Shown piece by piece: positions 30,708 through 38,700 of a stretch of 64,000 nucleotides of DNA. The stretch comes from Thiocapsa sp. KS1. GTDB lineage: Bacteria; Pseudomonadota; Gammaproteobacteria; Chromatiales; Chromatiaceae. The stretch is from the NCBI RefSeq assembly GCF_001499735.1, contig NZ_LN848257.1, positions 3,918,808-3,982,807 of the forward strand, in the 5' to 3' direction. The notes beneath the pieces were generated by a model. The model did not search any database. It had not been told where the DNA came from and saw nothing but the letters and a program-made list of their open reading frames with translations. A program made the position numbers and the translations under genes. The number at the start of each line of letters is the position of its first letter. The stretch's first letter is position 1.

Positions 30708-31475
30708 TCAAAAGACGCAGCAGGTGAGCTTGAAGGGGATGTTTTCCGGGATCTGGGCGGGCCGCCCTTGGGGGCCGGTCTGCATGAATCGGATGCTGAA
30801 GCGGCTCTTGTGCCCGCTGATCTCCGGATAGAGCGCGCCGGTCCCGTTGATGCCGACCCGCACCATCTGCGCAGGCGCCTGTACATCGAGCGCCTCCTGG
30901 AAAAAACCGCCCTCGGCGAGCACCTGTCGCGGCGATGCGCTGGTGCGGGCGAGCGAGAGTACGAGGCGGATCGCCTGCTCCGCCGGCCGGAGATCCCGCA
31001 GCCAGTGGTCGAGTCGCGCCTGCCTGATCTCAGGTGCCTGGATCAGCCAGTGATGGAACTGCGGCAGGTCAAAGCTGCAAGCCCCGCCCGGAATGCTGCT
31101 GCGCTGGGCGACGCTCTTGAGAAGATCGTCCTCGCGGGCGATCTGCCCGATGGGCCCGGACAGGCGATGGACGCCGCCGACGGCATCCGCAAGGTCGCCG
31201 AGCACCCGGTCCAATGCCCGCGGATCGACCCCGGGCTGATCCCCGAAACGCTTGAGCGTGGCGATGTTGCGATCGAGCTCCTTGAGCAGCTCGTTCTTCA
31301 CATCCGCGCGCGCGGTCACCGAGGCGATGTCGAGCAAGGCCTCGACGGCGACCCGGGTCGCCCAGGCGTCGTACTGAGGCGCAAAATAGTTGAGCCGCTC
31401 GAACAGATGCTCGATCCGCAGGAAGGTGCGGACGCGCTCGTTCAGCGGATGCTCGAAGGTCATCAGTGTCGACAC
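30708..31475 (-). CDS. zapD: Cell division protein ZapD
   Basis: A 255-residue cytoplasmic protein that binds the FtsZ C-terminal peptide and bundles protofilaments. Family signatures: FEHPLNERVRTFLRIEHLFE at the N-terminus, DIASVTARADVKNELLKEL, GGACSFDLPQFHHWL and the C-terminal FSIRFM. The start is a GTG at 31475 with GAGG seven bases upstream; an ATG at 31463 lacks a ribosome site. In E. coli coaE precedes zapD; here about 260 bp without a recognisable gene (31476-31737) precede it. Confidence 0.92.
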   Translation of the reverse strand: MSTLMTFEHPLNERVRTFLRIEHLFERLNYFAPQYDAWATRVAVEALLDIASVTARADVKNELLKELDRNIATLKRFGDQPGVDPRALDRVLGDLADAVGGVHRLSGPIGQIAREDDLLKSVAQRSSIPGGACSFDLPQFHHWLIQAPEIRQARLDHWLRDLRPAEQAIRLVLSLARTSASPRQVLAEGGFFQEALDVQAPAQMVRVGINGTGALYPEISGHKSRFSIRFMQTGPQGRPAQIPENIPFKLTCCVF

Positions 31476-31737
31476 AAAGGCGCCTCGGGGCTCGGCGCGA
31501 CCCGGATCCGGTCATCTCGGCTCGGTCGGCGCGGCAGTCGTTCGAACGTCGCGCATCCAGCGAGCCGATGCGCGATACCATGGATGGAATTCTCCCGATT
31601 TCGCGAGGGGTTGTCACGCCCGCGCCGATGATCCCGGCAGCGTGACAGGCGCGGATCCCAGATGCCGCATCGGGCTGCTCGTCGCATCCCGGGTTCCGCG
31701 GTTTTTCGGCGCTTTTCTCGCTCCTTGATTCGGGAGC

Positions 31738-31914
31738 CTACTTCGTACTCTCCTTGAAGTCCTCGGTCCCCTCGGAGAATGCCTTCTTGGCCTGCTGCCA
31801 GGTGTTCTTCGAGCCTTCCTTGACGTTGTTCCAGTTCTCCTTCGACTCTTTCTTGGTGCAGGCCGTCAACGCGGTCAGCGCGATCAGGACGCAGACGATC
31901 GATCCTCTTCGCAT
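31738..31914 (-). CDS. Small lipoprotein, function unknown
   Basis: A 58-residue protein with a lipoprotein signal (RRGSIVCVLIALTALTAC, lipobox LTAC) followed by about 38 strongly charged residues (KKESKENWNNVKEGSKNTW) likely to form one amphipathic helix. Lipoproteins of this size and composition can stabilise the envelope, but I do not recognise the family. The ATG at 31914 has AGGAG upstream and lies 2 bp after the radical SAM stop, so it is probably the last gene of that operon. A TTG two codons upstream is a weaker start. Confidence 0.75.
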   Translation of the reverse strand: MRRGSIVCVLIALTALTACTKKESKENWNNVKEGSKNTWQQAKKAFSEGTEDFKESTK

Positions 31915-31916
31915 CT

Positions 31917-33350
31917 TCAACTCTCCTGTCGGTGTCGTGGATAGTCGCGATCGATGGACTTGAGACCCTCATAATACTTCCGACCGGCGAGGGCGACTCT
32001 CACCATTTGATCGGGCGCGGCCAGATGGCGGTTGACCCGCATCGGTACCTTTTCCAAGGCGACATGGGCCTGCTCGGCGAACGAGCGCACAAACTCCCGA
32101 AGCGGCAGTGCGGTCGGGGTCAGGGGATGCATGCAGTCGTGCAGGTCATGCGGGTTGTCCACCCAGATCTGTGGCTGCATGGCCTGATAGTCGGGTGTGC
32201 CGGGCGAGGGCGTGCAGACGGTGAAGCTGCACTGCACCGGCGGCAGTCGGCTGACGTAGTCGCGCAGTCTCGCGAACTCGAGCGCGCCGTATTCGGGCTG
32301 CACCATAAAAGCGGCATGCACGGCCACGTCCATCGAGCGCAGTCGGTCCAGGGCGCGTTCGTTGGCGGCGACGGTTCCGCCCTTGCTCGCGCGCTTCAAT
32401 TCCGCGTCGCTCGGGAATTCGAAGCCGAGAAAGGCCGCATCCAGGCCGATCTCGCGCCACCGGCGCAGCAGCTCCGGGGAGCGGTTCACGGTGGTGGCGC
32501 GGGTCCAGGCGAAGTAGCGTTTCTTCACGCCGCGTGCCTCCAGTGCTTCGGCAAGCGCCCAGGCGAACGGCTCGTCGATGAAGTTCTCGTCGTCGCAGAA
32601 ATAGACGTGATCGACATCCAAGGAGGCGATCTCATCGACCACGGATTGCACCGGACGCGTTCGATGGATACCGCCGCACAGATGCGGCACGATGCAGAAG
32701 GAGCACTTCATGCGGCAGCCCCAAGAGGTGCGGACCATCGCCACCCTCGGGAACAGGGGATGCCAGCGCGGCAGCTTTTCCCCGGTCCAGATGCTGCGGT
32801 AACGACGGCTGTCCCAGAGGTCGCGTCTGGGCATCGGCAGCACGGCGGGATCCGCAAATCGGGGCCAGAGCCGCTCTTCGTCGTCCCGCCAGGTCCGATC
32901 CGGCAGCAGCACCTGCGGGATGTCTTCCAGCCCGCGGCCGGCAGCGAGTGCGCCGACGATTTGCGCGAAGGGCGCGCAACCCTCGCCGCGGACGACGGCG
33001 TCGATCGCCTCGATCCGATAGTCCCGCGGGGCGACGGTCGCGTGATGGCCGCCGACGACGATGGTTGTTCCGGGTAACGCTCGGCGCACGCGACGGGCGA
33101 TCGCCTTGACGCTGGACGCCTCGTGGCTGTAGCCGGTGATGCCGACCAGGTCCGGGCGCAGGCGCCGCAGGCTGTCGAGCAAGGCGAGCTCGGGCCAGGC
33201 GACCAGGCGCAGATCCAGGATCCGCGTGTCGTGCTCGGGACCCGCCGCGGCGGCCAGGTAGCCGAGCTCGAGGGGCTCCATGCGTTGGAACGCCTGAAGA
33301 CCGAGTACGGACCTCAACCTTGCCTTGGGTTTGATCAGCAGAATGCGCAT
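31917..33350 (-). CDS. B12-binding-domain radical SAM protein, substrate unknown
   Basis: A 477-residue protein. Residues about 1-140 form a cobalamin-binding Rossmann-like domain (LLIKPKA, DLVGITGYS, VVGGHHATV). The radical SAM cluster motif CxxxCxxC is Cys212, Cys216 and Cys219 (GCRMKCSFC), followed by VYFCDDENF and a TIM-barrel region. Proteins of this class methylate unreactive carbons or remodel rings (HpnP, BchE, antibiotic methylases); I cannot tell the substrate. An excellent Shine-Dalgarno (AAAGGAGG) precedes the ATG. It lies downstream of the aryl-polyene genes in the same direction, behind the DUF218 gene. Confidence 0.88.
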   Translation of the reverse strand: MRILLIKPKARLRSVLGLQAFQRMEPLELGYLAAAAGPEHDTRILDLRLVAWPELALLDSLRRLRPDLVGITGYSHEASSVKAIARRVRRALPGTTIVVGGHHATVAPRDYRIEAIDAVVRGEGCAPFAQIVGALAAGRGLEDIPQVLLPDRTWRDDEERLWPRFADPAVLPMPRRDLWDSRRYRSIWTGEKLPRWHPLFPRVAMVRTSWGCRMKCSFCIVPHLCGGIHRTRPVQSVVDEIASLDVDHVYFCDDENFIDEPFAWALAEALEARGVKKRYFAWTRATTVNRSPELLRRWREIGLDAAFLGFEFPSDAELKRASKGGTVAANERALDRLRSMDVAVHAAFMVQPEYGALEFARLRDYVSRLPPVQCSFTVCTPSPGTPDYQAMQPQIWVDNPHDLHDCMHPLTPTALPLREFVRSFAEQAHVALEKVPMRVNRHLAAPDQMVRVALAGRKYYEGLKSIDRDYPRHRQES

Positions 33351-33418
33351 ACGACTGGGCCTCCTTTGCCTCTAGTGAAGCGCATTCGATGTTCGGGGCC
33401 GGACGCGACGGTCGCGTC

Positions 33419-34111
33419 TCAGGTGACCCGAGCGACCATGCGACGGTTGCGGGTCAAGCGCGCCCATGCCTTCCCGGTGGCGAACCAGGCGACATAGAAG
33501 CCTTCAAAAAGCCAGCGATGCAGGGACGACGGACGCAGCGCCGTTGCGACATCCTCGGCTGCGCAGAGTCGGTAGCTCAGGCCGAGGCTGGTTGCCATTT
33601 GACCGACCCGGGCCAGGTGATAGCGATTGGAGACGAGTGTCAGCGGCTCGCTCGGCTCGCTTTCGGCCATGAGCTTGCGTGCATTGCGCAGATTCGTCAG
33701 GGTGTCGTGCGAGGTCTGCTCGAGCATGATGCTCAGTCCCGCCCCCCCGCGGAGCTTGCGCAGGATCTGTTCCCCGGCGCGAGCCTCGGTGATGCGTGCC
33801 CCGCCTGTGCGACCCCCCAGGATCAGGATGCGGCCGCCCGATCCGGCCGCGACCCATGCCGCCGTTTCGAGCCGTGCCCGATAGTCCGGGTCGGGACGGT
33901 CCGCGACCAAGCGTTTGCCGAAGACCACGACAACGCCGGTTCCGCCCCGGGCCTTCGTTCGAAGGCCGACGCCGAGCACCCTGGCGAACGCGATCAGGAA
34001 CGGAAGCCCCGCGGCCGCGACCCCGACCAGGAAGGTGAGCGCGAGTGTTCCGATCTCGTCGCGATCGATCTTTCCGGGTGTGTTCACGCGATTCCGCGGC
34101 GCCCTGGCCAT
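33419..34111 (-). CDS. YdcF/ElyC-family (DUF218) membrane protein
   Basis: A 230-residue protein with one membrane helix near residues 22-48 and a DUF218 domain: VVVFGKRLVADRPDPDYRAR, ILGGRTGG, EQTSHDTLTNLRNARKLM and LVSNRYHLARV. ElyC and SanA in E. coli belong to this family and affect envelope integrity or undecaprenyl metabolism; the reaction is unknown. No clear Shine-Dalgarno precedes the ATG at 34111, which lies 18 bp after the lipoprotein stop, next to a 14-bp tandem duplication. Transcription with its upstream neighbour is likely. Confidence 0.85.
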   Translation of the reverse strand: MARAPRNRVNTPGKIDRDEIGTLALTFLVGVAAAGLPFLIAFARVLGVGLRTKARGGTGVVVVFGKRLVADRPDPDYRARLETAAWVAAGSGGRILILGGRTGGARITEARAGEQILRKLRGGAGLSIMLEQTSHDTLTNLRNARKLMAESEPSEPLTLVSNRYHLARVGQMATSLGLSYRLCAAEDVATALRPSSLHRWLFEGFYVAWFATGKAWARLTRNRRMVARVT

Positions 34112-34115
34112 CGAG

Positions 34116-34143
34116 CTAGAGCATCGACACTAGAGCATCGACA
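34116..34143. repeat. Tandem duplication of 14 bp at the lipoprotein stop
   Basis: CTAGAGCATCGACA occurs twice without a gap (34116-34129 and 34130-34143). On the minus strand the upstream copy encodes the last codons and the TAG stop of the lipoprotein; the other copy lies directly downstream. It looks like a recent slippage or repair duplication. Confidence 0.9.
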
Positions 34144-34591
34144 GGTTCGCCCGGATCTGGTTGTCCAAATTTGCGATCCAGCCGTTGTAGTTGGAATGGA
34201 TCGTCCGCTTCTCTTCGTTGTATTTGAGGTTGGTGCTGGCGCTGTAGTGAATGCTGTAACTGGAGGTGGAGAAGGGGATCTCGACCTTCGCCATATGGTC
34301 GCGCAGGAAGATGGTGCCGACGATCATGCCCGGGGCGGTCTCCTGCATCGCCCATCCCAAGCTGTTTCCGGCGCCCTGGATCGCCTTGCTGATCTGGGTC
34401 AGCGTCGCGCCCGGCGGGATCGGACGTGCGTCGAGATCTCGGATCGGTGCGGTCCGACAGCCGCCGAGACCAATGACGCTCACGGCCATGACCAGGAGCA
34501 TGAGTATCCGTAAGTTGAAGAGCCCCCGAAGTCTCCGAAGCCGCGGGGCTCTGTCGGGGCCTTGCATGCCGAGCGCGATCTCGTTTTCCAT
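34130..34591 (-). CDS. Small exported lipoprotein, function unknown
   Basis: About 153 residues. After a basic segment (RLRRLRGLF) a hydrophobic stretch ends in lipobox GLGGC. The mature part contains a stretch I have seen in uncharacterised proteobacterial lipoproteins (IHYSASTNLKYN, SNYNGWIANLDNQI). I chose the ATG at 34591 because AAGGA lies at good spacing; an ATG at 34567 would shorten the unusually long pre-lipobox region, and an open-frame ATG at 34708 has no support. It sits between the glycosyltransferase and the DUF218 gene, same strand. It could be linked to the aryl-polyene system, but only by position. Confidence 0.75.
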   Translation of the reverse strand: MENEIALGMQGPDRAPRLRRLRGLFNLRILMLLVMAVSVIGLGGCRTAPIRDLDARPIPPGATLTQISKAIQGAGNSLGWAMQETAPGMIVGTIFLRDHMAKVEIPFSTSSYSIHYSASTNLKYNEEKRTIHSNYNGWIANLDNQIRANLSML

Positions 34592-34713
34592 CTGTTTTTC
34601 CTTGTCGTCGTCTTGACCACCACGTCGAGTGCGCGCTTGCGGCCGTCGGGCGGCGGGTTCTTGTTTCCACTGCCCGATAGCCTGGAGGGCGGTGGTCCGT
34701 TTCTGCATTCAGC

Positions 34714-35511
34714 TCAGTCGATGTCCCGCAGCGCCGCGGCCGCGCCTTTCGCCGATCCGTCCCCGCGGTCGAGCGAGCGCAGCAAGCCCGCCGGATACAG
34801 TCCGCGGCGCAGCAGCTTTGCGCCGACCAGCCGGATGATGCTCCAGGTGTCGTGCCAAGGCCGGTAGTGGCTGAGACGTCGGTCCGGCTGGTAGCGGGTC
34901 ATGATGGGGACACTGCGGATCTCGGCGCCCGCGGCGACGCCGTCGATCAGAAGCTCCGTCTCGAAGGCGAAACCGGCGTTGCGGCGCGGTCGGATGCTCA
35001 GGCGCGCGAGCACGGCGGCCGGATAGAGTCTGAAGCCGGACTGGGTGTCCTCGATGCGACGCCCGCAGGCCCAGGAGATCCAGAAATCCGCGACCTCGTT
35101 GGCAAAGCGGCGCACGGGCGGGGCCGCATCTCGGGCCTCGGTCCGTGCGGCGATGACGATGGCCTCGGGGGCGTGCATGGCGGCCCGCTCGAGGCGCGGG
35201 ATGTCGCCCGCGCAGTGTTGACCGTCGGCGTCGATGGTGACGATGCGTCGGGCGCCGCAGGCGAGGGCACGGGCGATGCCGCCGGCCAAGGCGAAGCCTT
35301 TGCCGCGATTGGTCCGGTGCCGGATCAGTTCCAGGTGCGGCGCGGCGTCCTCGTGCGTCGCCAGTGCCTGAATCAGCGCCGCGGTGGTGTCCGTGGAGCC
35401 GTCGTCGACGACGATGATGCGATCGACGTCGTGCCGACGGACGGCCGTGACGACCTCGCGGATCGTCCGTGCCTCGTTGAATGCCGGGATGACAACGATG
35501 GTTCCTTTCAT
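34714..35511 (-). CDS. Family 2 glycosyltransferase of the aryl-polyene cluster
   Basis: A 265-residue GT-A glycosyltransferase. The N-terminus IVVIPAFNEARTIREVV, the first Asp pair VVDDGSTD (about 36-42) and the metal-site TIDADGQH are intact, with EDTQSGFRLYP further on. It resembles the DPM1/DPG-synthase branch but has no C-terminal membrane helices. In aryl-polyene clusters such an enzyme is thought to attach a sugar to the lipid tail or anchor. The ATG at 35511 overlaps the ketoreductase stop (ATGA). It is the last gene that I assign to the pigment cluster itself. Confidence 0.88.
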   Translation of the reverse strand: MKGTIVVIPAFNEARTIREVVTAVRRHDVDRIIVVDDGSTDTTAALIQALATHEDAAPHLELIRHRTNRGKGFALAGGIARALACGARRIVTIDADGQHCAGDIPRLERAAMHAPEAIVIAARTEARDAAPPVRRFANEVADFWISWACGRRIEDTQSGFRLYPAAVLARLSIRPRRNAGFAFETELLIDGVAAGAEIRSVPIMTRYQPDRRLSHYRPWHDTWSIIRLVGAKLLRRGLYPAGLLRSLDRGDGSAKGAAAALRDID

Positions 35512-36227
35512 GCCATGGCGCCGTTCAGGTTGATGATCTGTCCCGAGAGATAGCCGGAATCGCCGGTCACCAGATAGGCGACCAGATCGGCGACCTCCTC
35601 CGGTCTCCCGACCCGACCCATGGGCACCAGACGCCGGATCGTCTCCGCATCGAAGAGGGCTTCGGCATCCGTCCCGCCGATGATCCCGGGGGCGATCGCG
35701 TTGACGGTGATGCCTCGCGATGCCAGCTCCAGTGCCAGGGCCTTGGTGGCACCGTGCAATCCCGCCTTGGCCGCGGCATAGTTGACCTGCCCGCGATTGC
35801 CCATGACGCCCGCGACCGAGCCGATGTTGACGATTCGGCCCCAGCGCTCGCGAATCATCGGCAGGAGCAAGGGTTGGGTGACATTGTAGAAGCCGAGCAA
35901 GGCGACGTCGACGACGCGTGACCATTGCTCCGGCTTCATGCCGGCCAACGGCGCGTCGTCGTGGAGCCCGGCATTGTTCACCAGCACCTGGATCGGTCCC
36001 TTCGCGAGGATCCCTTCGAGTGCGCCGCGGGCGGCGTCGCCGTCGCGCACGTCGAAGACGACGGACTCGGCACGGCCACCCGCCGCGCGTATCGCATCGC
36101 GGACGGACTCGGCATGTTCCGGGTGACTGTGTCCGTGCACGTAGACCATCAGGCCCTCGCGGGCCAGTCGCCGCGCGATGCAGGCGCCGAGCGCCCCGCT
36201 CGCACCCGTAATCAGAGCGCGCTTCAT
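35508..36227 (-). CDS. 3-oxoacyl-ACP reductase (FabG type) for aryl-polyene extension
   Basis: A 239-residue short-chain dehydrogenase. The NADPH loop TGASGALG is at 7-14, NNAG at about 88-91, and the catalytic Ser (GSVAGVMG) and Tyr-Lys (YAAAK) are present. The C-terminus SGYLSGQIINLNGAM is FabG-like. It would reduce the beta-keto group formed in each extension round. ATGA overlaps on both sides place it in one translation unit with the dehydratase and glycosyltransferase. Confidence 0.92.
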   Translation of the reverse strand: MKRALITGASGALGACIARRLAREGLMVYVHGHSHPEHAESVRDAIRAAGGRAESVVFDVRDGDAARGALEGILAKGPIQVLVNNAGLHDDAPLAGMKPEQWSRVVDVALLGFYNVTQPLLLPMIRERWGRIVNIGSVAGVMGNRGQVNYAAAKAGLHGATKALALELASRGITVNAIAPGIIGGTDAEALFDAETIRRLVPMGRVGRPEEVADLVAYLVTGDSGYLSGQIINLNGAMA

Positions 36228-36658
36228 GTCGCCTCCGTGGCGACGCTCACCAGTGTGATGCGGCCGCGCACGCAGATGTGCTCGTTCGCGCTCAGCTCGA
36301 AGCGGTAGACCGCATTGATTCCCGCGCGGGCTTCGAGCCAGGCCCTGACCTGAAGCGGGGCGGGCAGTCGGTCGAGTCGCGCGACGCGCATCTCCAGATC
36401 ACGTACGGCCCCGAGGAGCAGCGCCGCGTCGCCGTCGAGGACATGGGACAGGACGCCGTGCGCCGCCGCCGCTTGAGCGGCATATTCCACGCCGTGCACC
36501 GCCGACAGGATGCCGTCGCGACGCAGCGGGTTGCGCAGGTCGCGGTGGGATGCCGTCGTGCAGCGGATGGAGTCTCGATCGCGCTCCAGCACCTGCTCCA
36601 GCAGGCACATGGCACCGGCGTGAGGGAGCTTGGCGTAGACCTCTTCGAGCAGGGTCAT
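36224..36658 (-). CDS. Hotdog-fold 3-hydroxyacyl-ACP dehydratase (ApeP-like)
   Basis: A 144-residue single-hotdog protein with the aryl-polyene dehydratase signature LPHAGAMCLLEQVLE near residues 11-25 and VHGVEYAAQAAAAHG in the central helix. It would remove water from the 3-hydroxyacyl-ACP so that double bonds accumulate in conjugation. A second hotdog protein is encoded at 42553, and known aryl-polyene systems also use two. Overlaps the upstream chain-length factor and downstream reductase by 4 bp each. Confidence 0.87.
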   Translation of the reverse strand: MTLLEEVYAKLPHAGAMCLLEQVLERDRDSIRCTTASHRDLRNPLRRDGILSAVHGVEYAAQAAAAHGVLSHVLDGDAALLLGAVRDLEMRVARLDRLPAPLQVRAWLEARAGINAVYRFELSANEHICVRGRITLVSVATEAT

Positions 36659-37452
36659 GCACCTGGCTCCAAGCGGACTTCGAGCTGAAGCCCCGGCCAG
36701 TAGGGCAACCGGATCACCGCCGATCGGCCGGCGGCGATGGCCGCGAGCAGCGGCAGTGCACGGGCCGCGGGGTTGGTCCGGCGCATGACTTCCAGCGCTG
36801 CATCCGACATCGGCGTGAATGGCTGCTCATCCTCGCACAGGGCCAGGTCGAGTGTCGGTCGATCCTCGCCCGGTGTCGTCGGTCCGAGCCGCAGTGCGCA
36901 GGCGAAGGCGCTGTCAAAGGGCCGGTGAGGATGCAGCAGCTCGGGTGCGGGTACCTCGAAGGCGACCAGCAGCACCGAGCGCGCGGAGCAGACGATCTGG
37001 GTGGCGGCTTCGAGCAGACCGGCCGCGAAGGTGCCGTCGCCGGCGGCGAGACTGGTGGACGGCCCCCGACAGCCCTCGGCGATCGACCAATATCCGGAGA
37101 CCGCATTGTGCACCGAGTTTTGGAACACCGTCGGCGACGGCGGGACCCGGTGCTCGTAGATGTCCCGGCACATGGAATCGATCAGACCCATGTCCCCGTC
37201 GGCGGAGGCGAAGACGGTCGCGAGCTCGGCCGTGTCGGAGCGCGCACCGGCCATGGCTTGGCGCGCTGCATCCAGGGCGAGCCGGGTCGCCAGTGTTGCG
37301 CGGCGGCGCTCGTTGGGATTCAGGCCCAGAGGTGGCGAGACACTCAGCGCATCGGCGACATAGGGTTGATCGCCCGCGAGCACCGGCCGGGCGCCGATCC
37401 AGTCGGCGAGTCCGGGGCCGAGGATTCCGATCCCGCTCACCGTCAGGCGCAT
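36655..37452 (-). CDS. Ketosynthase-like chain-length factor (ApeC-like)
   Basis: A 265-residue protein with a shortened thiolase fold (SGIGILGPGL at the N-terminus, TVFQNSVHNAVSGYWSI and STSLAAGDGTFAAGLLEA). The active-site Cys of ketosynthases is not present at the equivalent place, as expected for the partner subunit that forms a heterodimer with the true ketosynthase and sets chain length. The start overlaps the ketosynthase stop by about 10 bp, fitting a fixed 1:1 pair. The longer open frame upstream lies in the ketosynthase gene and is not used. Confidence 0.87.
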   Translation of the reverse strand: MRLTVSGIGILGPGLADWIGARPVLAGDQPYVADALSVSPPLGLNPNERRRATLATRLALDAARQAMAGARSDTAELATVFASADGDMGLIDSMCRDIYEHRVPPSPTVFQNSVHNAVSGYWSIAEGCRGPSTSLAAGDGTFAAGLLEAATQIVCSARSVLLVAFEVPAPELLHPHRPFDSAFACALRLGPTTPGEDRPTLDLALCEDEQPFTPMSDAALEVMRRTNPAARALPLLAAIAAGRSAVIRLPYWPGLQLEVRLEPGA

Positions 37453-38648
37453 GAGGTCCGTCCGAAGACGAGTGCGCAGTTGTTGCCGGCGAAACCGAAG
37501 GCGTTGCTCAACACCCGAGCGAGCGGTCGCGGCGCGCTCTCGCGGATGAGGCGTGTCGTGAGCTCGGGGTCGAAGGTCGTCGTGTTGAGCGTGCCCGGGA
37601 TGAGCCCCTCCCGAAGGCAGATCAGCGAGATCACCGCCTCCACCGCCCCGGATGCGCCCAGGGTGTGACCGGTCCAGCCCTTGGTCGCACTGGCGATCGC
37701 GGTGTCGCCGAACACCCTTGCGACCGCCCGGTCTTCGGACAGGTCGTTGGCCGGTGTCCCGGTGCCGTGCAGGTTGATGTAATCGATCGCGTCGGCGCTG
37801 ATGCCCGCCGAGTCGAGCGCCGCGCGCATCGCCGACACGGCGCCCTCGCCCTGCGGGTGAGGCGAGGCGATATGGTAGGCGTCGGTGCTCTCGCCATAGC
37901 CGAGCAGGGACAGGCCATCGTCGTCCGCCTCGCCGGCGCCTTCCAGAAGGGCAAAGGCCGCGCCCTCGCCGATGCTGATGCCGGTGCGTCCCAGCCCCCA
38001 GGGTGTGCAGGGTGTGGGAGAGAGCAGGCCGAGTGCGTGAAACCCGAGGAGTGTGGTTGCACACAGTGTATCGACGCCGCCGACGACGGCCGCATCGCAG
38101 AGTCCTGCCGACAAGGCCCGCTGGGCCGCAGCAAAGGTCTTGGCACCTGAAGAGCAGGCGGTGGAAATCACCATGGCGGGCCCGCTCAGACCGAGCCGAC
38201 GCCGGCAGTAGTCCGCGAGCGAGACGTAGGCGTGTGTCGAGTCGAAGCGCAGATCCTCGCCGAGACCGGGCGTCTTCTCCTCGAAGTGGCGTCGGTAACA
38301 CTGCTCGGTGTGGCGGATGCCGGCCGTACTGGTGCCGAGGAAGAGGCCGATCCGGTTCGGGCCGCAGCGCTCGCGAGCCGCTTCGACCTGCTCGGCGAAG
38401 CCGTCGCCGCCCAGCGCCAGCTCGGCGAGACGGTTGTTGCGACAATCGAACGCGGCGAGCCGAGCCGGCAGACGCACCGCATCCAGGCCGTCGACGACAC
38501 CCGCCCAGGACTGCACTGGCGCCTCCTCCGGCGTCCAGGGACGCAGGCCGGGCCGCATCTCGCTCAGGGCTTGCAGGTGAGGTCGGCAGCCGTGGCCCAA
38601 CGCTGTGGTCAGCGTGTAGACATGGATCCTGGCGGGCGCGATCGGCAT
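37443..38648 (-). CDS. 3-oxoacyl-ACP synthase (ApeO-like ketosynthase)
   Basis: A 401-residue FabF-type condensing enzyme. The full Cys-His-His triad is visible: Cys165 (STACSSGAKTF), His294 (LHGTGTPANDLSED) and His328 (TKGWTGHTLGASG). The C-terminal SNAFGFAGNN loop is intact. It would extend the aryl-ACP starter with malonyl units together with the chain-length factor encoded directly downstream. The ATG at 38648 (MPIAPARIHVY) is chosen because the family motif starts there; more upstream codons overlap the exporter. Confidence 0.92.
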   Translation of the reverse strand: MPIAPARIHVYTLTTALGHGCRPHLQALSEMRPGLRPWTPEEAPVQSWAGVVDGLDAVRLPARLAAFDCRNNRLAELALGGDGFAEQVEAARERCGPNRIGLFLGTSTAGIRHTEQCYRRHFEEKTPGLGEDLRFDSTHAYVSLADYCRRRLGLSGPAMVISTACSSGAKTFAAAQRALSAGLCDAAVVGGVDTLCATTLLGFHALGLLSPTPCTPWGLGRTGISIGEGAAFALLEGAGEADDDGLSLLGYGESTDAYHIASPHPQGEGAVSAMRAALDSAGISADAIDYINLHGTGTPANDLSEDRAVARVFGDTAIASATKGWTGHTLGASGAVEAVISLICLREGLIPGTLNTTTFDPELTTRLIRESAPRPLARVLSNAFGFAGNNCALVFGRTSCA

Positions 38649-38700
38649 GGGTGTTCGGCGGCTGCGTTCCCTGGCGGTGAAAAACCCTGTTTTGCCGAGT

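Noticed and set aside
36655..38445. 596-codon frame joining ketosynthase and chain-length factor as one fusion
   Set aside because: The upstream half is an out-of-frame reading of the ketosynthase gene. Two separate proteins with a short overlap explain the sequence.
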